A DNA stretch of 64,000 nt, taken from NCBI GenBank assembly GCA_034508935.3, contig CM067444.1:31169091-31233090 (forward strand), given 5' to 3'. Position numbers and translations under genes: made by a program. This DNA is from Berghia stephanieae (Eukaryota; Mollusca; Gastropoda; Nudibranchia; Aeolidiidae). A model generated the notes under the pieces. That model made no database searches and was not told where the DNA came from. It was given only the letters and a program-made list of their open reading frames with translations. Shown piece after piece: positions 32,910-43,796 of this stretch; positions within the stretch are counted from its first letter, which is position 1; the number at the start of each line of letters is the position of its first letter.

Positions 32910-34600
32910 ATGAGAAATTTGAGTCTTTTGCATTTTAAGAAATTACACTCATTTCGCTCATTAAAACACTTTAAACTTACTTAATTCGATGTCACCACTG
33001 GACAGTCGATTCAAGTTACCTATATTTGGCTATAAACAGACCAAACGACCAGCTTATAATTTTCAACTTCTTCATTTTTGTAAAGATGGATTCTTGAGAC
33101 AGGGGTTACAAATACAGTATCTCTCTCTGAGAATACTGACTGACATGCCCATAATTACACGCTCTGATTTAACAATGCCATCATATATAATAAAATTCAA
33201 GAAACCAAAAGTATCAGACAGGAAGTCTAAGTTCCATTGATTTAAACAAAATCAAAATCCAAGAATAAAATTTTAAAATCTAGCAAATTTTAAATATTAG
33301 TCAGGAAAAACATTAGTATTCTGAATAAAAATAAATTAAATATGTGATCAAAATTACCTCTACATGAAAATTAAAAAAAAAAAAAAATAAAGAAAATTAA
33401 ATTTAATATCACTGTCACAAAGGATATATAGATTATTACAACAAAAGTTGTTTTCAATTTCTGTTTAAAATATTGAAAAAGTGGAGAAAATTGTATTATC
33501 ATTTTTTTCTGTAAATTAAAGATAGAATAATAAATAATGTACAGGAATGACACTGAATACATCAATTATTTTATATTTCCAAATGACTATTTGAAATTAA
33601 TTAATCCCACTTTTTACATATACAAATAAATCAATCAATTAATCAATCAGTAAAAAAAATAAATAAATAAATAAATAAAATAAAAAATAAAAATAATATA
33701 GTAATAATGATACAATTTTAAAAGACAAACATTTTCACTTTAAAAAACTTTAAAAATCAGATCTTAATCTCATTCAGCCATCTAAAATATTATAATCATT
33801 TTTCAAACACCAAATAGATACACAATTTTCAAAATTATCATTGAATCTAATGCTCCACACAGAATCGTCTTCATGTTGTTTTTCACACCGACTAGTGTGG
33901 TCAATTACCTAGAATGCAGATCATGAATGCTTTAAAGCGAACTTCTGTTCTTCATATACATATAATGAAACAAAGAAGTAACATACATCTAACGAATGAA
34001 AAATAGTCTTATGCTAGCAATTGTATGTTCAAAATTAATTTGAGTTTTATAAAGCATAATATTCAATATAAAAAGGATCGAACCAAAAATTATCCATTTA
34101 AAGTTAATATTATATCAAAGTGAAGAAATGAAATGTATTTTTTGTGTGTGTGTTACAGAAATTGCATTCATACAATTCATCATGATAGAAATTTAGTAAC
34201 TTATTTCAAACAATACATTAATAAAACAGTGGTGATTACTTAAATGTTCGGTGGTTCGGAAGCAGAGTAAAAAAGAGCATTTGAGTGGAACGATTAAGCA
34301 TTTAGTCAATATTGGTTAAGAGCAAGGTGAATATATGTATGAACATTTATATCATGCATTTACACCAATGCCGAGATCACTACCCTCTAAAATGTTTTAG
34401 CTTTTCACCCCAGTTGGCCTTTCACCTATTTGGGGCTCTTATATTACTAGAACACTTACAATATCCATCTCCGCCTATAGCTGGATACTCATTTATACGT
34501 ATCATGATTGGGGTTGATGTGTAAAAATTCTGTATTCAAGAACAAATGCCTGGGACAGAGTTTTCCTTATGTCAATGACCACCTTAGGCTCAACAAAGCC
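32910..34600. other. AT-rich sequence, nothing recognised
   Basis: Short open frames only; an AAAT microsatellite near 33658-33690. No supported gene, tRNA-like head or transposon end. Confidence 0.45.
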
Positions 34601-34604
34601 AAAT

Positions 34605-34783
34605 TGGAGAGAAAGATAAAGGGAGTAAATGTGACTCATAAATAAGGGAACAACACAAAACAAACGACGTTTCAGCCTTTGGCTTTTTTCAAGACTTGAA
34701 AAAGGCCAAAGCCGAAACATCGTTTGTTTTGTGTCATTCCCTTATTTATGAGTCACATTTACTCCCTTTATCTTTCTCTCCAT
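34605..34783. mobile_element. Foldback element family 2 with hammerhead-like cores
   Basis: Near-perfect palindrome: GGAGAGAAAGATAAAGGGAG-TAAATGTGACTCATAAATAA on the left, the inverse ending at 34783 on the right. The right arm (34695-34721) reads CTTGAAAAAGGCCAAAGCCG-AAACATC. The left arm on the minus strand (34694 down to 34666) reads CTTGAAAAAAGCCAAAGGCT-GAAACGTC. Each arm keeps a stem II (GGC-CAAA-GCC or AGCC-AAA-GGCU) before GAAAC although the stem sequences differ. No target duplication is obvious. Confidence 0.75.
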
Positions 34784-35017
34784 TTTATTGACTCATTTAG
34801 GCACCTCTAGTCTTTGGTTTTATACCCCAAATTAATACGAGAAAAGACTGAGCCACTAAGCCACCAACATGATGTTGCTTGCAGTCGGTGCTGCCAGATC
34901 TGGAGCAAAGTTTTTCGCTAAGGCTTCTACACAGGATGCATACACAATTGTTTGATAAAATATCAGAGTTGCATCTTTTCTGCAGACTGTGAGTTTGGCA
35001 TGGTATTATATTATAAT

Positions 35018-35078
35018 TGTTATTTGATATAGCGCCAGTATCCAAAAATAGTGCTCAGAGGTGCTTTACAATAGTTTT
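35018..35078. mobile_element. SINE-tail-like fragment
   Basis: GATATAGCGCCAGTATCCAA...GTGCTCAGAGGTGCTTTACA resembles the family A tail but is diverged. Confidence 0.35.
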
Positions 35079-35977
35079 TTTTTATATCACACAAGTACAT
35101 TCATTCGACTACGAAAATGGTGAATTTGGGAGAAATAATTTCTTTTCAATTTAAAAAAAATTTTTTGAGCATCCAAAGTTGTTGTTGAGAGTAGGCATTT
35201 TTAGGCAAAATCATTTTAGAAAATCAACTACTTAAGCTTATATTTTAAGGACAAAAATAATTAATTCACCAAATTAGTATAAGCACTTGGGAAAAACAGA
35301 CATTTAGGCAATTACCACTGTGTACTCTTAATATAATGTCTTGAAGTTACAAAAAGTTTCGTGTTTTTGAAACAATACATATCTCTCGAAGGAAAGCAGA
35401 TGAACAAATGCTTTGTTTAATATATTATTTTTATACCTGTACAACAGTGTAAATATGTTATTATTGCTTTTAATAGGGGATTCAACATGTATGGCTTGAA
35501 ATAAAATAAACTTTAAAATTGTAAAACGGAGAAATTGTGCATGATAGCCAACCAGGCTCAGAGTTAAGCACTGATTAAAATTGTGAAAAATTTGCGGTAG
35601 CAGTTATAAAATCATAAGATTGATGTGAAATTAAAGAGAAATGAAAAAAGTTTTCAAAATGAAAGTATATTTGAACACTAATCGTGAATAAAAGCATTTG
35701 GTGACATTTAAAAAATCATTGAAGATTTAAAGTGAGTAAAAAATTGCTTGTTGTTTTCTCATAAAAATAAAAAATAATAATCAGATGAAAATTATTAGAG
35801 ATGAAGATCAAAATATTCTTTTTTAAAGGAATGGAACAATAATGTAATGTGTAAAAAGTCTCTCAAGTACAAAGTTCAACATGAATTGAAATTAAATAAG
35901 TTTTTTAGATTGACCATTCGTATGAACATGACAGAATTAAGTTTAAGCATTGAGAGAATGAAATAGAAATGAAATGC

Positions 35978-36463
35978 TTAAGCAGAAGCCACTATGGGGA
36001 TGATGATGAAGAAGAAAATAAAACCGAGCACCAGACTTGCGTAAATGAAAGATACAGCAAGCCTTAAATCCTTCTGTGCCATTCCCATCAAACCTTTGGA
36101 TTGATGCCTCTTGCCGCGTCTTGCATAGCGAACAGCCATTAATCCGGTGAACAAGAAGAATACAACACTGACATATGAAGCGATGATAACCTGTTCAAAG
36201 GTTTTCCATGGTTTGGGAATCAAATCTTCCAATGGAATATGACGAAGATTGATATCGCTTTCAGTTGTGTCCCTGTAAGGATTTTCCGAACCAGATGAAA
36301 ACTCTGGATCAGAGTAAGTGGAATAGCCATTGTTGTGGTCATTGTGGTTTGAACTTGAATGAATGAGTGATGAAGATATTCGACCAGAATCAGCAGATGC
36401 AGTGTCAAAATCACCAGCTAGGCTGTCTGATTGGGGAAGGGGTTGGTGACTGTTTCTGCTCAT
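35978..36463 (-). CDS. Small two-pass membrane protein, possibly CD225/dispanin-like
   Basis: A single open frame of 161 codons. An acceptor-like CCAG lies 11 bp before the Met codon, which suggests an upstream untranslated exon. Residues 1-90 are Ser/Asn/Asp-rich and hydrophilic, ending in an acidic-proline segment (LEDLIPKPW). Residues about 93-115 (IIASYVSVVFFLFTGLMAV) form a first membrane helix, followed by a basic loop (RYARRGKRHQSKGL). Residues about 136-158 form a second helix (LVLGFIFFFIIIPIV). Two helices joined by a short basic loop after a soluble N-terminus match the plan of CD225/dispanin-type proteins, but no diagnostic motif was recognised. Codon use and composition look coding, unlike surrounding frames. 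The membrane compartment cannot be told. Confidence 0.75.
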   Translation of the reverse strand: MSRNSHQPLPQSDSLAGDFDTASADSGRISSSLIHSSSNHNDHNNGYSTYSDPEFSSGSENPYRDTTESDINLRHIPLEDLIPKPWKTFEQVIIASYVSVVFFLFTGLMAVRYARRGKRHQSKGLMGMAQKDLRLAVSFIYASLVLGFIFFFIIIPIVASA

Positions 36464-36834
36464 TGTGATTATGGCTGGTCAAAGTAATAAAATAGAAATG
36501 TTGCCAGTCTGGTTTAAAAAAAAAAAAGAGAGAGAGAAAAGTTATAATTTGTGTCCCTTGCAAATTACAAGTTTGTTATTTTATTTCGTTTCTGTATTTG
36601 TGGTCTTATGGTATGATGCAGACCTGCCAACCCTTCACATTCCATAGGAATTAAGACAAAAAAATAGGAATTTCACTTTTTTAACCCTTAATATAGGAAT
36701 TCTATCTAAATAAATGTATTCTGTCTTAATACCCTTCCTTCCTAAGGAGCAGCCTATTTCCTGTTTCAGCAGTGTTCTGTTTTTCCACCTTAACAACGCC
36801 ATCCTCTCATCTATCAATAGTTTTTCATGTCTCA

Positions 36835-36920
36835 TTCATTGTGTTTTGTTGACAAGGGGGAAACCTAAAATGTTCACATCAGTTTCAATCTGTCTTTGTA
36901 AATAAAATTGAAGCGTCTAT
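36835..36920. mobile_element. Foldback family 1 fragment (diverged)
   Basis: TCATTGTGTTTTGTTGACAA-GGGGGAAACCTAAAATGTTC, then TGTAAATAAAATTGAAGC, aligns with the right arm of family 1. Confidence 0.45.
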
Positions 36921-37127
36921 ATTTATTATTATTATAGTTATTTTTTGACATCCCTATGACTATGACTTTGAAGTCTTAAAATCAATAAAAACCAATTTGA
37001 TGTGCTCGGCCATCACCTAAACTCAAATAGCATGATCACAAATTTGGTGAGAAAATTAGCTATAGTTTAAGTTTAAAACTGATAATAAGGCGGTCACGAA
37101 TCGAGTAAAACAAAAACGAAGTAGCAA

Positions 37128-37785
37128 TTCGGGCTCAAGTCTGAATAGTCTCCCGTGGCTATTCAGACTCTAACTCCAATGTGTGAGTGCATACATAGGG
37201 GAGGACGATACAATGTTGAACAAGGGTGGAACTGAAAAAGAAATTAAGAAAGAGTTCAGAAGAAATTCTGTTTTGCGCATATCACACTTGACTCAGCTCA
37301 TACCACTAGGCTTTGGATTGCCTGTCTCACACTATCCGAATATATGTAATTTTTAAATTATTTCTTTTTGTCCTGATTTTATTTAGACATTGTGTTATGT
37401 TGTTAGAAAAGCTTTTCATTTATACCATGGATCGTTTCTTTGACTTTGACAGCCTTTTGTTACTTTTGAAAAGCTTTAACTTTTTTCTTTTTAATTTCTA
37501 TCTGGACTTCCAATTGATCAATGATTTTGTCTTTCTCGTCAAATAAAGCGGGTTTAGACTACCTATTGATAGTTACTAAAATCGTAATTTTGATTTGCAT
37601 TCATTAACTTTATGCATGTAATTATCAATTATCAATATAATTAAAATATTTTTAAAAACAACAAGAACAAAAATATACTGCCAGGGAGACTATTCAGACC
37701 GAGGCCTAATAACCTGTTGATTGCACATGAGCATTGGAATTTGAGACCTAATAGTACGGGAGACTATTCAGACTCGAGTCCGAAT
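37128..37785. mobile_element. TIR element with 29-bp inverted ends
   Basis: The left end TTCGGGCTCAAGTCTGAATA-GTCTCCCGT is the inverse of the right end ACGGGAGACTATTCAGACTC-GAGTCCGAA with two mismatches. An internal partial copy (GGGAGACTATTCAGACC) sits at 37685. The 658-bp element has no recognisable transposase; the 77-codon frame inside is Phe/Leu-rich and not convincing. No target duplication was seen. Confidence 0.65.
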
Positions 37786-38299
37786 AGCCGCAGCCAAAAA
37801 TTTTCCACTGGCCCTGGCACTGGCGTCGCGTTTGATTTGATTGATTGATGAAAAGACGATGGGAAGAAAGCTTGATATGTTATATTAGCAATTGAAGTAG
37901 TCAGTTCGGTTGCTCTGAATAATCATAAGGATTATAAATGTTAAAAATCTCAAATATTTTAGTGTCCTTACTGACAAATTTCCCTGGAATTAAATCATAA
38001 TCAGATCGAAGGTTTACGAACGTCCACAGCTGTGCTGCTGCCAAATGAAGAATAGTAAACAATAATAGACTAGGGTAATCATTATTTTTATTACCATTTT
38101 AAATTTGGATTTTTGAAATTTGCTTCAAAAATTGCTACAAACTAAAATTTTGATAAATAGATATAAATATAGAATGATGTAAATGATAAATATGAATATT
38201 TGACAAGTGAAAGTGCAAAAAATAATTAAATTTTTTTTTTATTCAAAGTAAAATAATCATTGGCCCTTTACAGGGGGAAATAACTCCATTTTACATTTC

Positions 38300-38466
38300 C
38301 AAGAAAAACAAAGGGCCAAAAACAAACGAGTGACCTTCCTGCGCTTTTGTAACAACGGTTAGGAAAGAACCAAGACAACACGCGCGTGGAAGCGACAGCA
38401 CGCAAACTCACAGCATTGTTAAAGTTGTACATATTTGCCTTTTATTCCAATTTCATTTCAAGTCAG
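38300..38466 (+). promoter_or_regulatory. Probable COX17 promoter and untranslated first exon
   Basis: A CpG-richer segment (ACACGCGCGTGGAAGCGACA) in a CpG-poor area is followed by a strong donor CAG|GTAAGATA at 38466/38467. The first COX17 coding exon begins 4 bp or less after an acceptor at 40945-40948, so an upstream non-coding exon is required. This is the best candidate. The exon start is unknown; the 2.5-kb intron in between holds nothing recognised. Confidence 0.45.
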
Positions 38467-38479
38467 GTAAGATACTGTG

Positions 38480-40940
38480 GCGATAACATGAGTCCATGTT
38501 TTAATTTAAAGGTGTGAAGTGATGGAATTGATAATAGAGATCTATCACCACATTGACATTACATTGCCGCCGCCGTTGGCCCGTTGGCGTCAAAATCAAA
38601 AGACCATTCATTAGACGTCTATATGAATATGTCACCATTTTCTATGTCTATATCTAGATTAAATCTTTGACGGCTGGAGCTGAATAATCTTGGTTCAACG
38701 ATTAAAAACATTTTGAAAGATAATGAGTGAATCGAAATTTGATGACAACCGTTTAGCTGATGTAAACTAAAACAGACATGGACTGTGCTTGGCCTGTGTT
38801 TTTGGGTCGCAATCAATTGACGTTTGATTTGCTTGTCATGTCCCTCTCCATAAATTTGAAACTTTTTCCCCTGTCACTTGCGTCATTTCTACTAGATATA
38901 GAATCTCATTGTCAATATCGAAGTAAATAGACAATGACTTGAAAATTTTGTCATCTTAGATAGACGTCTATCTAATCTATTTAAAATAACTTACCTTGAG
39001 ACAATCCTGTTTCATCTGCCTTATTTTCAGTCATTGATATTTTAAAAATATTAATACAAAGTTATTGGAGATTGGGGGTCAAATTGCATCTGAAAACTAT
39101 ATTACCCCATTACTACTCATTACACAGTGTTCTTCTGTTAACAATCTTTTTACAAGAGCAATGGATCTAATTTTCATGACGTGAATGTAAACTAGATAGG
39201 CTCTTTCTTGAATGATTGGCCCTCAAGAAGTTATCAACCCACACACTGATGGTAGGCCTCCAACAAGATGCAGTGTTTGGAATGATATATGCGTTTCTGT
39301 TGTATGTTTGTGTTTGTCATCTCGATCAAGGTTGTTGTGAGCTGTTGTCATGGTGTTCGGTTTTCATGTATGTGCTTTTCTAGTGAATTTGCTTATTATT
39401 CCCTTCTTTAATTTCCCCTATTGTGAACAAGATGTATAAAATCTCTTCATGACAGCTGCTACTGGCAAATGTTAATGAAGTGTGCAATTTGTTATGCACA
39501 GTCCATGCCACCTTTAACATGGCCATTGAGAGAAAGCTTAGGCGTTGTTAATGCCGAAGCATGCTTGAATTCAAAGTAGACATAATCCAGAGATTTCCAT
39601 AAATTAAATTTCAAATCACTTCCCTTTGTTGGTTAGTCATGAACGCACAACGCCATGCGATGTTGCCACATCGTTACCCGTCATTGTGGTGTTTGGTTTA
39701 GTTTAGGTTCATATTTTTTCTTTAATTCTAGATATTATTAATTATTAATAATCCATCTGTTAAAAATGGAATAAAAACACTTGATTTGAAAAACGTTGTA
39801 GTAATTTGTCATAGTGGAGAATGTTGGTGTTCATGAGGGTCTGTCTTATTTTGGTGAAAATAATTCAGTAATTGAGCTTTATTTCAGCCAATGTTTTGGC
39901 ATAATTTTATGTAACACTTCCCCTTTTTTATTTCTTGTTTGCCTGTGTGTAGCCTCAGTGTATGAGTGTGTGCGTATGTCTGTCTGAGTGTATTTTGTGT
40001 GTGTGCGTTATCATCTGCCTTTCTCTCTATTCCTTACTCGCCCTCTTTCTGTCTCTCTTTCTCACACTATGATGCCTCATTTGTCCTTCAAAGGGAACGG
40101 GTAACAATGATTAACAATCAGAATCAGATTTGGTATTGTATGTAACAAAGAGTGCCTGAAGCCAGAGTTACTGTGCTTTAAGGCATGTAGTTCATATAGC
40201 AAAAATTTGGTAAGAAACAATTTTAGCACGTTCGAATCCGAAGGTGTCTAATGATGGCTTGCTTAAAGACTGCATGGTCTGTATTCCTTTTGTTTTCAAA
40301 TTATCATGTTCAGGTCTCTCAAACTCTTCCTCTATTACTAAACACAAGGCAGTGGCGATTTTTTTGTTTTTTAAAAATCAATTTCACACATACATTAAAT
40401 CAACAATAATGTGTTTTTCAGAGTTCATAAAGTGCATTTTCAAGCAATTACATGTAAATCCAATCTGAAATTAACGTATTTATAGTTACTGTTTTGGGAA
40501 GATGAGTTGGGGTTTTCATTTTCAATCTGATTGATCGCAATTATGAACAAGAGTGAAATTTGGATATGACATAAAAAATTTCAATTTTGCTTGGCTAAAG
40601 ATTTTCATAAGATTCATTTGATGAAAGCCATTTGTGGCAGGTTTCAGACGTTAGCTCTCTTCGAGTTCGTATGCATGGAACATCTAACAAATTTGTTCGA
40701 TTTTTCCATGAGGGTGAACTCGAAAGAGTTAATATGATCGCAATAAATGCTTGACAGTGGAACTGACATTAGAAGGTTTAGAAAGAAAAATTGGGCCATT
40801 TTGAAATTACATAGCTTAACTTTTCTTCAGATAATTCAATTAATAAGGTCTGAGAAATCAATCCTTTTTGTCTTTTTAAAGGTAATCATGTTTATTATCG
40901 TTGTTTTAAAAATAATTTAATATCTGATATATTTTTTTTT
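38480..40940. other. Probable COX17 intron 1
   Basis: AT-rich with a short GT/CT-rich patch at 39950-40060. No exons or clear transposons were seen. Confidence 0.4.
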
Positions 40941-40948
40941 CAACAGAG

Positions 40949-41845
40949 ATGTCTTCCAAAACTCAGGATATGAACATGTCATCTAAAGGGTCTGGAGATG
41001 GTAAAGAGAAGCCAAAATTGAGACCTTGCTGTGCCTGTCCAGAGACCAAGAAAGCCCGAGATACATGGTATGCTCTTTACAAAGTACATGGTGTATCAAA
41101 ACTTTCAAAAGGATGACTATGCCAGGTTTATTATATATATATATTGGTATTTTGATTTTTGGATACTTGTAAACTATTGCATTTTATTTGTGTGTCTTTA
41201 GGGTGAGATATAAATTCTTTTTTATACTATGATTATTGAGCTTTTCTCTGAGGTTTTATAGAGCGCAATAATCCACTAAAAGTGCTCAAAGAACTTTACA
41301 AAGGGTCCCTGATCAACAGCAACACGTAGCTTGAAGAACGAGACATGACGCGTGTTCTGCACTTATACAATTTTTTTTCCGACAGAGACAACGCTGTTAA
41401 CGACCAGGTACTCAGTTTACACCTGAGTACGATGAGAGAATGTGAGTAAAGAGTCTTTTCCTAGGACTCAACTATGCTCCGAGCGAGGCTCAAACCCAGG
41501 ACCTTCCAATCCAAAAGCGAGTGTCATACCACAAGGCCACATAGCCGCATGATAGTCATGATTATTTAATTATTACTAATAAAATGCCTGTAGTTTGCTG
41601 TGGAATATTAGGTTATATAATGTTATTAAAGACAAGTTGTGGAAAGAGACCTATTGGCACAGTGTTGCCAACCTTACTTATTCATTTTCATTCATTGTAC
41701 GCTTTTGTATGCATTATTCTGCAGATTGTACCCGTATTCAATTTCAATTTTTTAAAATGATTTAAATTATACACTCCTTTAGTGTACTTAAACTTTTTTT
41801 ATTTTTTTTATTTATTTATTTATTTTTTATTTATTTTTTTTAAAA

Positions 41846-41876
<31 letters not shown>

Positions 41877-42265
41877 TTTTTTTTTTTGTGTACTTAAACG
41901 ATTTCACAACATGAAAATAGTTCTCAACAACAAAACAGTAAATACAATATGTGTATTCTCTGCACTTTTGTCAAATTTTCTTATTATTGCCAGATATTTA
42001 AAAGGAAAGATACTAACTTTTATCTTGCAGTTAAAATCAATATCAAATATTGAGATAAGCAATAAGACTGCTTTGAATTTCATAGTTGTTCCATTTTACT
42101 TCTACATAATATGATTAATCTGCATTTTGCCTTTTATTATAAGGAGATACACCTCTTATATTTGATTCTTACTTCTACAGCATCATTGAAAGGGGAGAGG
42201 AGCATTGTGGTGACTTGATAGAGAAACATAAACAGTGTATGAGGGACATGGGGTTTAATATATAA
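40949..42265 (+). CDS. COX17: COX17, mitochondrial cytochrome c oxidase copper chaperone
   Basis: Two coding exons, 40949-41067 (donor ATG|GTATGC) and 42181-42265 (acceptor TTCTACAG), give 67 residues; human COX17 has 63. The core [16 protein letters not shown] is diagnostic. Cys27-Cys28 form the copper(I) site. Cys30-x9-Cys40 and Cys49-x9-Cys59 form the twin CX9C pair that folds as a disulfide-linked helical hairpin after Mia40 import into the intermembrane space, where COX17 hands copper to SCO1 and COX11. The C-terminal [20 protein letters not shown] matches the family. The N-terminus ([16 protein letters not shown]) is variable, as usual. A minus-strand SINE A lies in the 1.1-kb intron and another starts about 100 bp after the stop; AATAAA near 42365 is a candidate poly(A) signal. 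The gene is intact. Confidence 0.95.
41247..41552 (-). mobile_element. SINE family A, full-length copy in the COX17 intron
   Basis: Minus strand: TGCGGCTATGTGGCCTTGTG-GTATGACACTCGC, B-box region GGTTTGAGCCTCGC, body and tail to GAGCACTTTTAGTGGATTAT-TGCGCTCTATA. Confidence 0.8.
41795..41892. repeat. T/A low-complexity tract
   Basis: TTTATTTATTT repeats and poly-T/A. Lies inside the COX17 intron. Confidence 0.9.
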
Positions 42266-42371
42266 AAGGTGAGGACCTGACGTAATGTTTGATCTCAGTC
42301 TGCTGCTGTGCATCGAAAATATTTTGTCTCTGGGGAAATTGGCTGAAATGGACACACTAATATAATAAAAA

Positions 42372-43036
42372 AATAATTGAGCTTTATATAGCGCAATATC
42401 CACTAAATGTGCTCAAAGAGCTTTACGCGGGTGGTTGGATGGGAGCATCACCCTTGAATCATATACCTATGATGTTCGCATGGGTGTACGATCCGATAGT
42501 GATGTCGTTTCTTCTTCTCTTTACTAGCCTATCCTGCTTCTTTTGTTTGTGATTGTATTTTTGACAGGGGATATTTTTTTTCTGTAAATCTTCTGCCTGT
42601 TTGTTCTTGGTTATTTATAATTTAGCTTATGATATCTTTAGGTTATGATTTTGATTTACATTTGTACTATTTTTGTTAGATTGCTTGTTTTTTGTTTCAG
42701 CGGTCTCTCATATAACCTCAATTGTGTTGGAAGAGACCTAAAGCAACAAACAAACAAAACAAAAAAAAAAAAAAAAAAGAGCTTTACAAGGGGTCCCTGG
42801 TCAACAGCAACATTTAACATTTAGGACGGAATGTGCCGCCTGTTAGGCGATATTACAATTTTTCGGACTAAGACAATGCTGTTAATGGCCAGGTACTCAT
42901 TTTACACCTGTTACGGTGAGAGAATGTGAGTAAAGAGCCTTTTCCAAGGACTCAACTATGCGCCGAGTGCGAGGCTAGAACCCAGGACCTTCCAATCCGA
43001 AAGCGAGTGTCATACCACAAGACCACATAGCCGCAC
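42372..43036 (-). mobile_element. SINE family A interrupted by a younger insertion
   Basis: The tail part (42380-42426, ATATAGCGCAATATCCACTA) and the body plus head (42776-43036, ending TATGCGGC on the minus strand) are one SINE split at 42426 by a 350-bp insertion. Confidence 0.8.
42427..42775 (+). mobile_element. Retroposed SINE-like insertion with 12-bp target duplication and A-rich tail
   Basis: Flanked by AAAGAGCTTTAC at 42415-42426 and 42776-42787. Ends in AACAAACAAACAAAAC plus a poly-A run. The interior shares GATATTTTTTTTCTGTAAAT and GACCTAAAGCAAC-type tail words with SINE family E. Near the start GGTTGGATGGGAGCATCACC resembles the 5S rRNA internal promoter region (TTGGATGGGAGACC), so it may be a truncated 5S-derived SINE; that part is a weak inference. 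Confidence 0.7.
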
Positions 43037-43223
43037 AACTACTTTCAGACCGGGCTCTTGTGTACTGAGCTTTTAAGTATACAAAAGTATGGACTTGATG
43101 AATGAGTTTTTAATTGATATATTTTTTATTGTTTACGATGTAAATATCCTGGACAGTAAGAAGATCAGACGAAAAGGTAACTAGAGGAAGAAGGGTACAA
43201 AAGAAGTTTTTTTTGCCAGAATA

Positions 43224-43455
43224 AGAAGACAAGCAAGGTTTTTTAGCCATGTAATGAGGAGGGAAGGGATAGAGGAGCTGGTGACAACAGAAATGATAGA
43301 TTGGAAATGAGATGCAGGAAGTCAGAGGATGAAATTGGTGGGCAACATTAGGAACTGGACACAAGGAAGAAGTAATGTGGAGACTATCAGGGCAGCAGAC
43401 AATATAGAGGGTTGAAAAGACATGATCACTCATGCTTGGAAGCAAGGCACCAGAT
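43224..43455 (+). pseudogene. RTE-like LINE reverse transcriptase C-terminal remnant
   Basis: Plus-strand translation gives RRQARFFSHVMRREGIEELV, then QRMKLVGNIRNWTQGRS, IRAADNIEG and DMITHAWKQGTR. R-x-FF-x-HVMRR, then R-x(G)RQR and A-W-x-QGT at the end, is the familiar C-terminal pattern of RTE/Jockey-related non-LTR reverse transcriptases. Two in-frame stops (after DWK and after IEG) show that it is dead. The trailing GATGATGATGATGG resembles the simple-repeat tail of such LINEs. The upstream catalytic part is absent, so it is a 5'-truncated copy. Confidence 0.75.
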
Positions 43456-43499
43456 GATGATGATGGAAATGATGATCATAGTTATGATTATATCTAGGA

Positions 43500-43515
43500 A
43501 TTTTTTTTTTTTTTC
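43500..43515. repeat. Poly-T run
   Basis: About 14 T. No other content is implied. Confidence 0.8.
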
Positions 43516-43562
43516 GTCGGGTATTTAAAGGCCTTTGAATTTAGCAATCCTTACTATGATAT

Positions 43563-43748
43563 CATAGCTGCCAACCGTTCCGTTAAAAACGGATTTGTTC
43601 CGTTTTTGACTTCCTGAGTCCGTAAGTCCTTATTTTTAGTTCAAATTCCATATTATGTAATTTTTGACTAATTTGTGGTAAACTAGGCATGTGAGCCTAA
43701 TGAATTATTATTATTGATCCATTATTATTACTATTACTACGACTATTA

Positions 43749-43796
<48 letters not shown>

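Noticed and set aside
43110-43445. 111-codon minus-strand open frame
   Set aside because: It is the antisense shadow of the plus-strand LINE remnant at 43224-43455.
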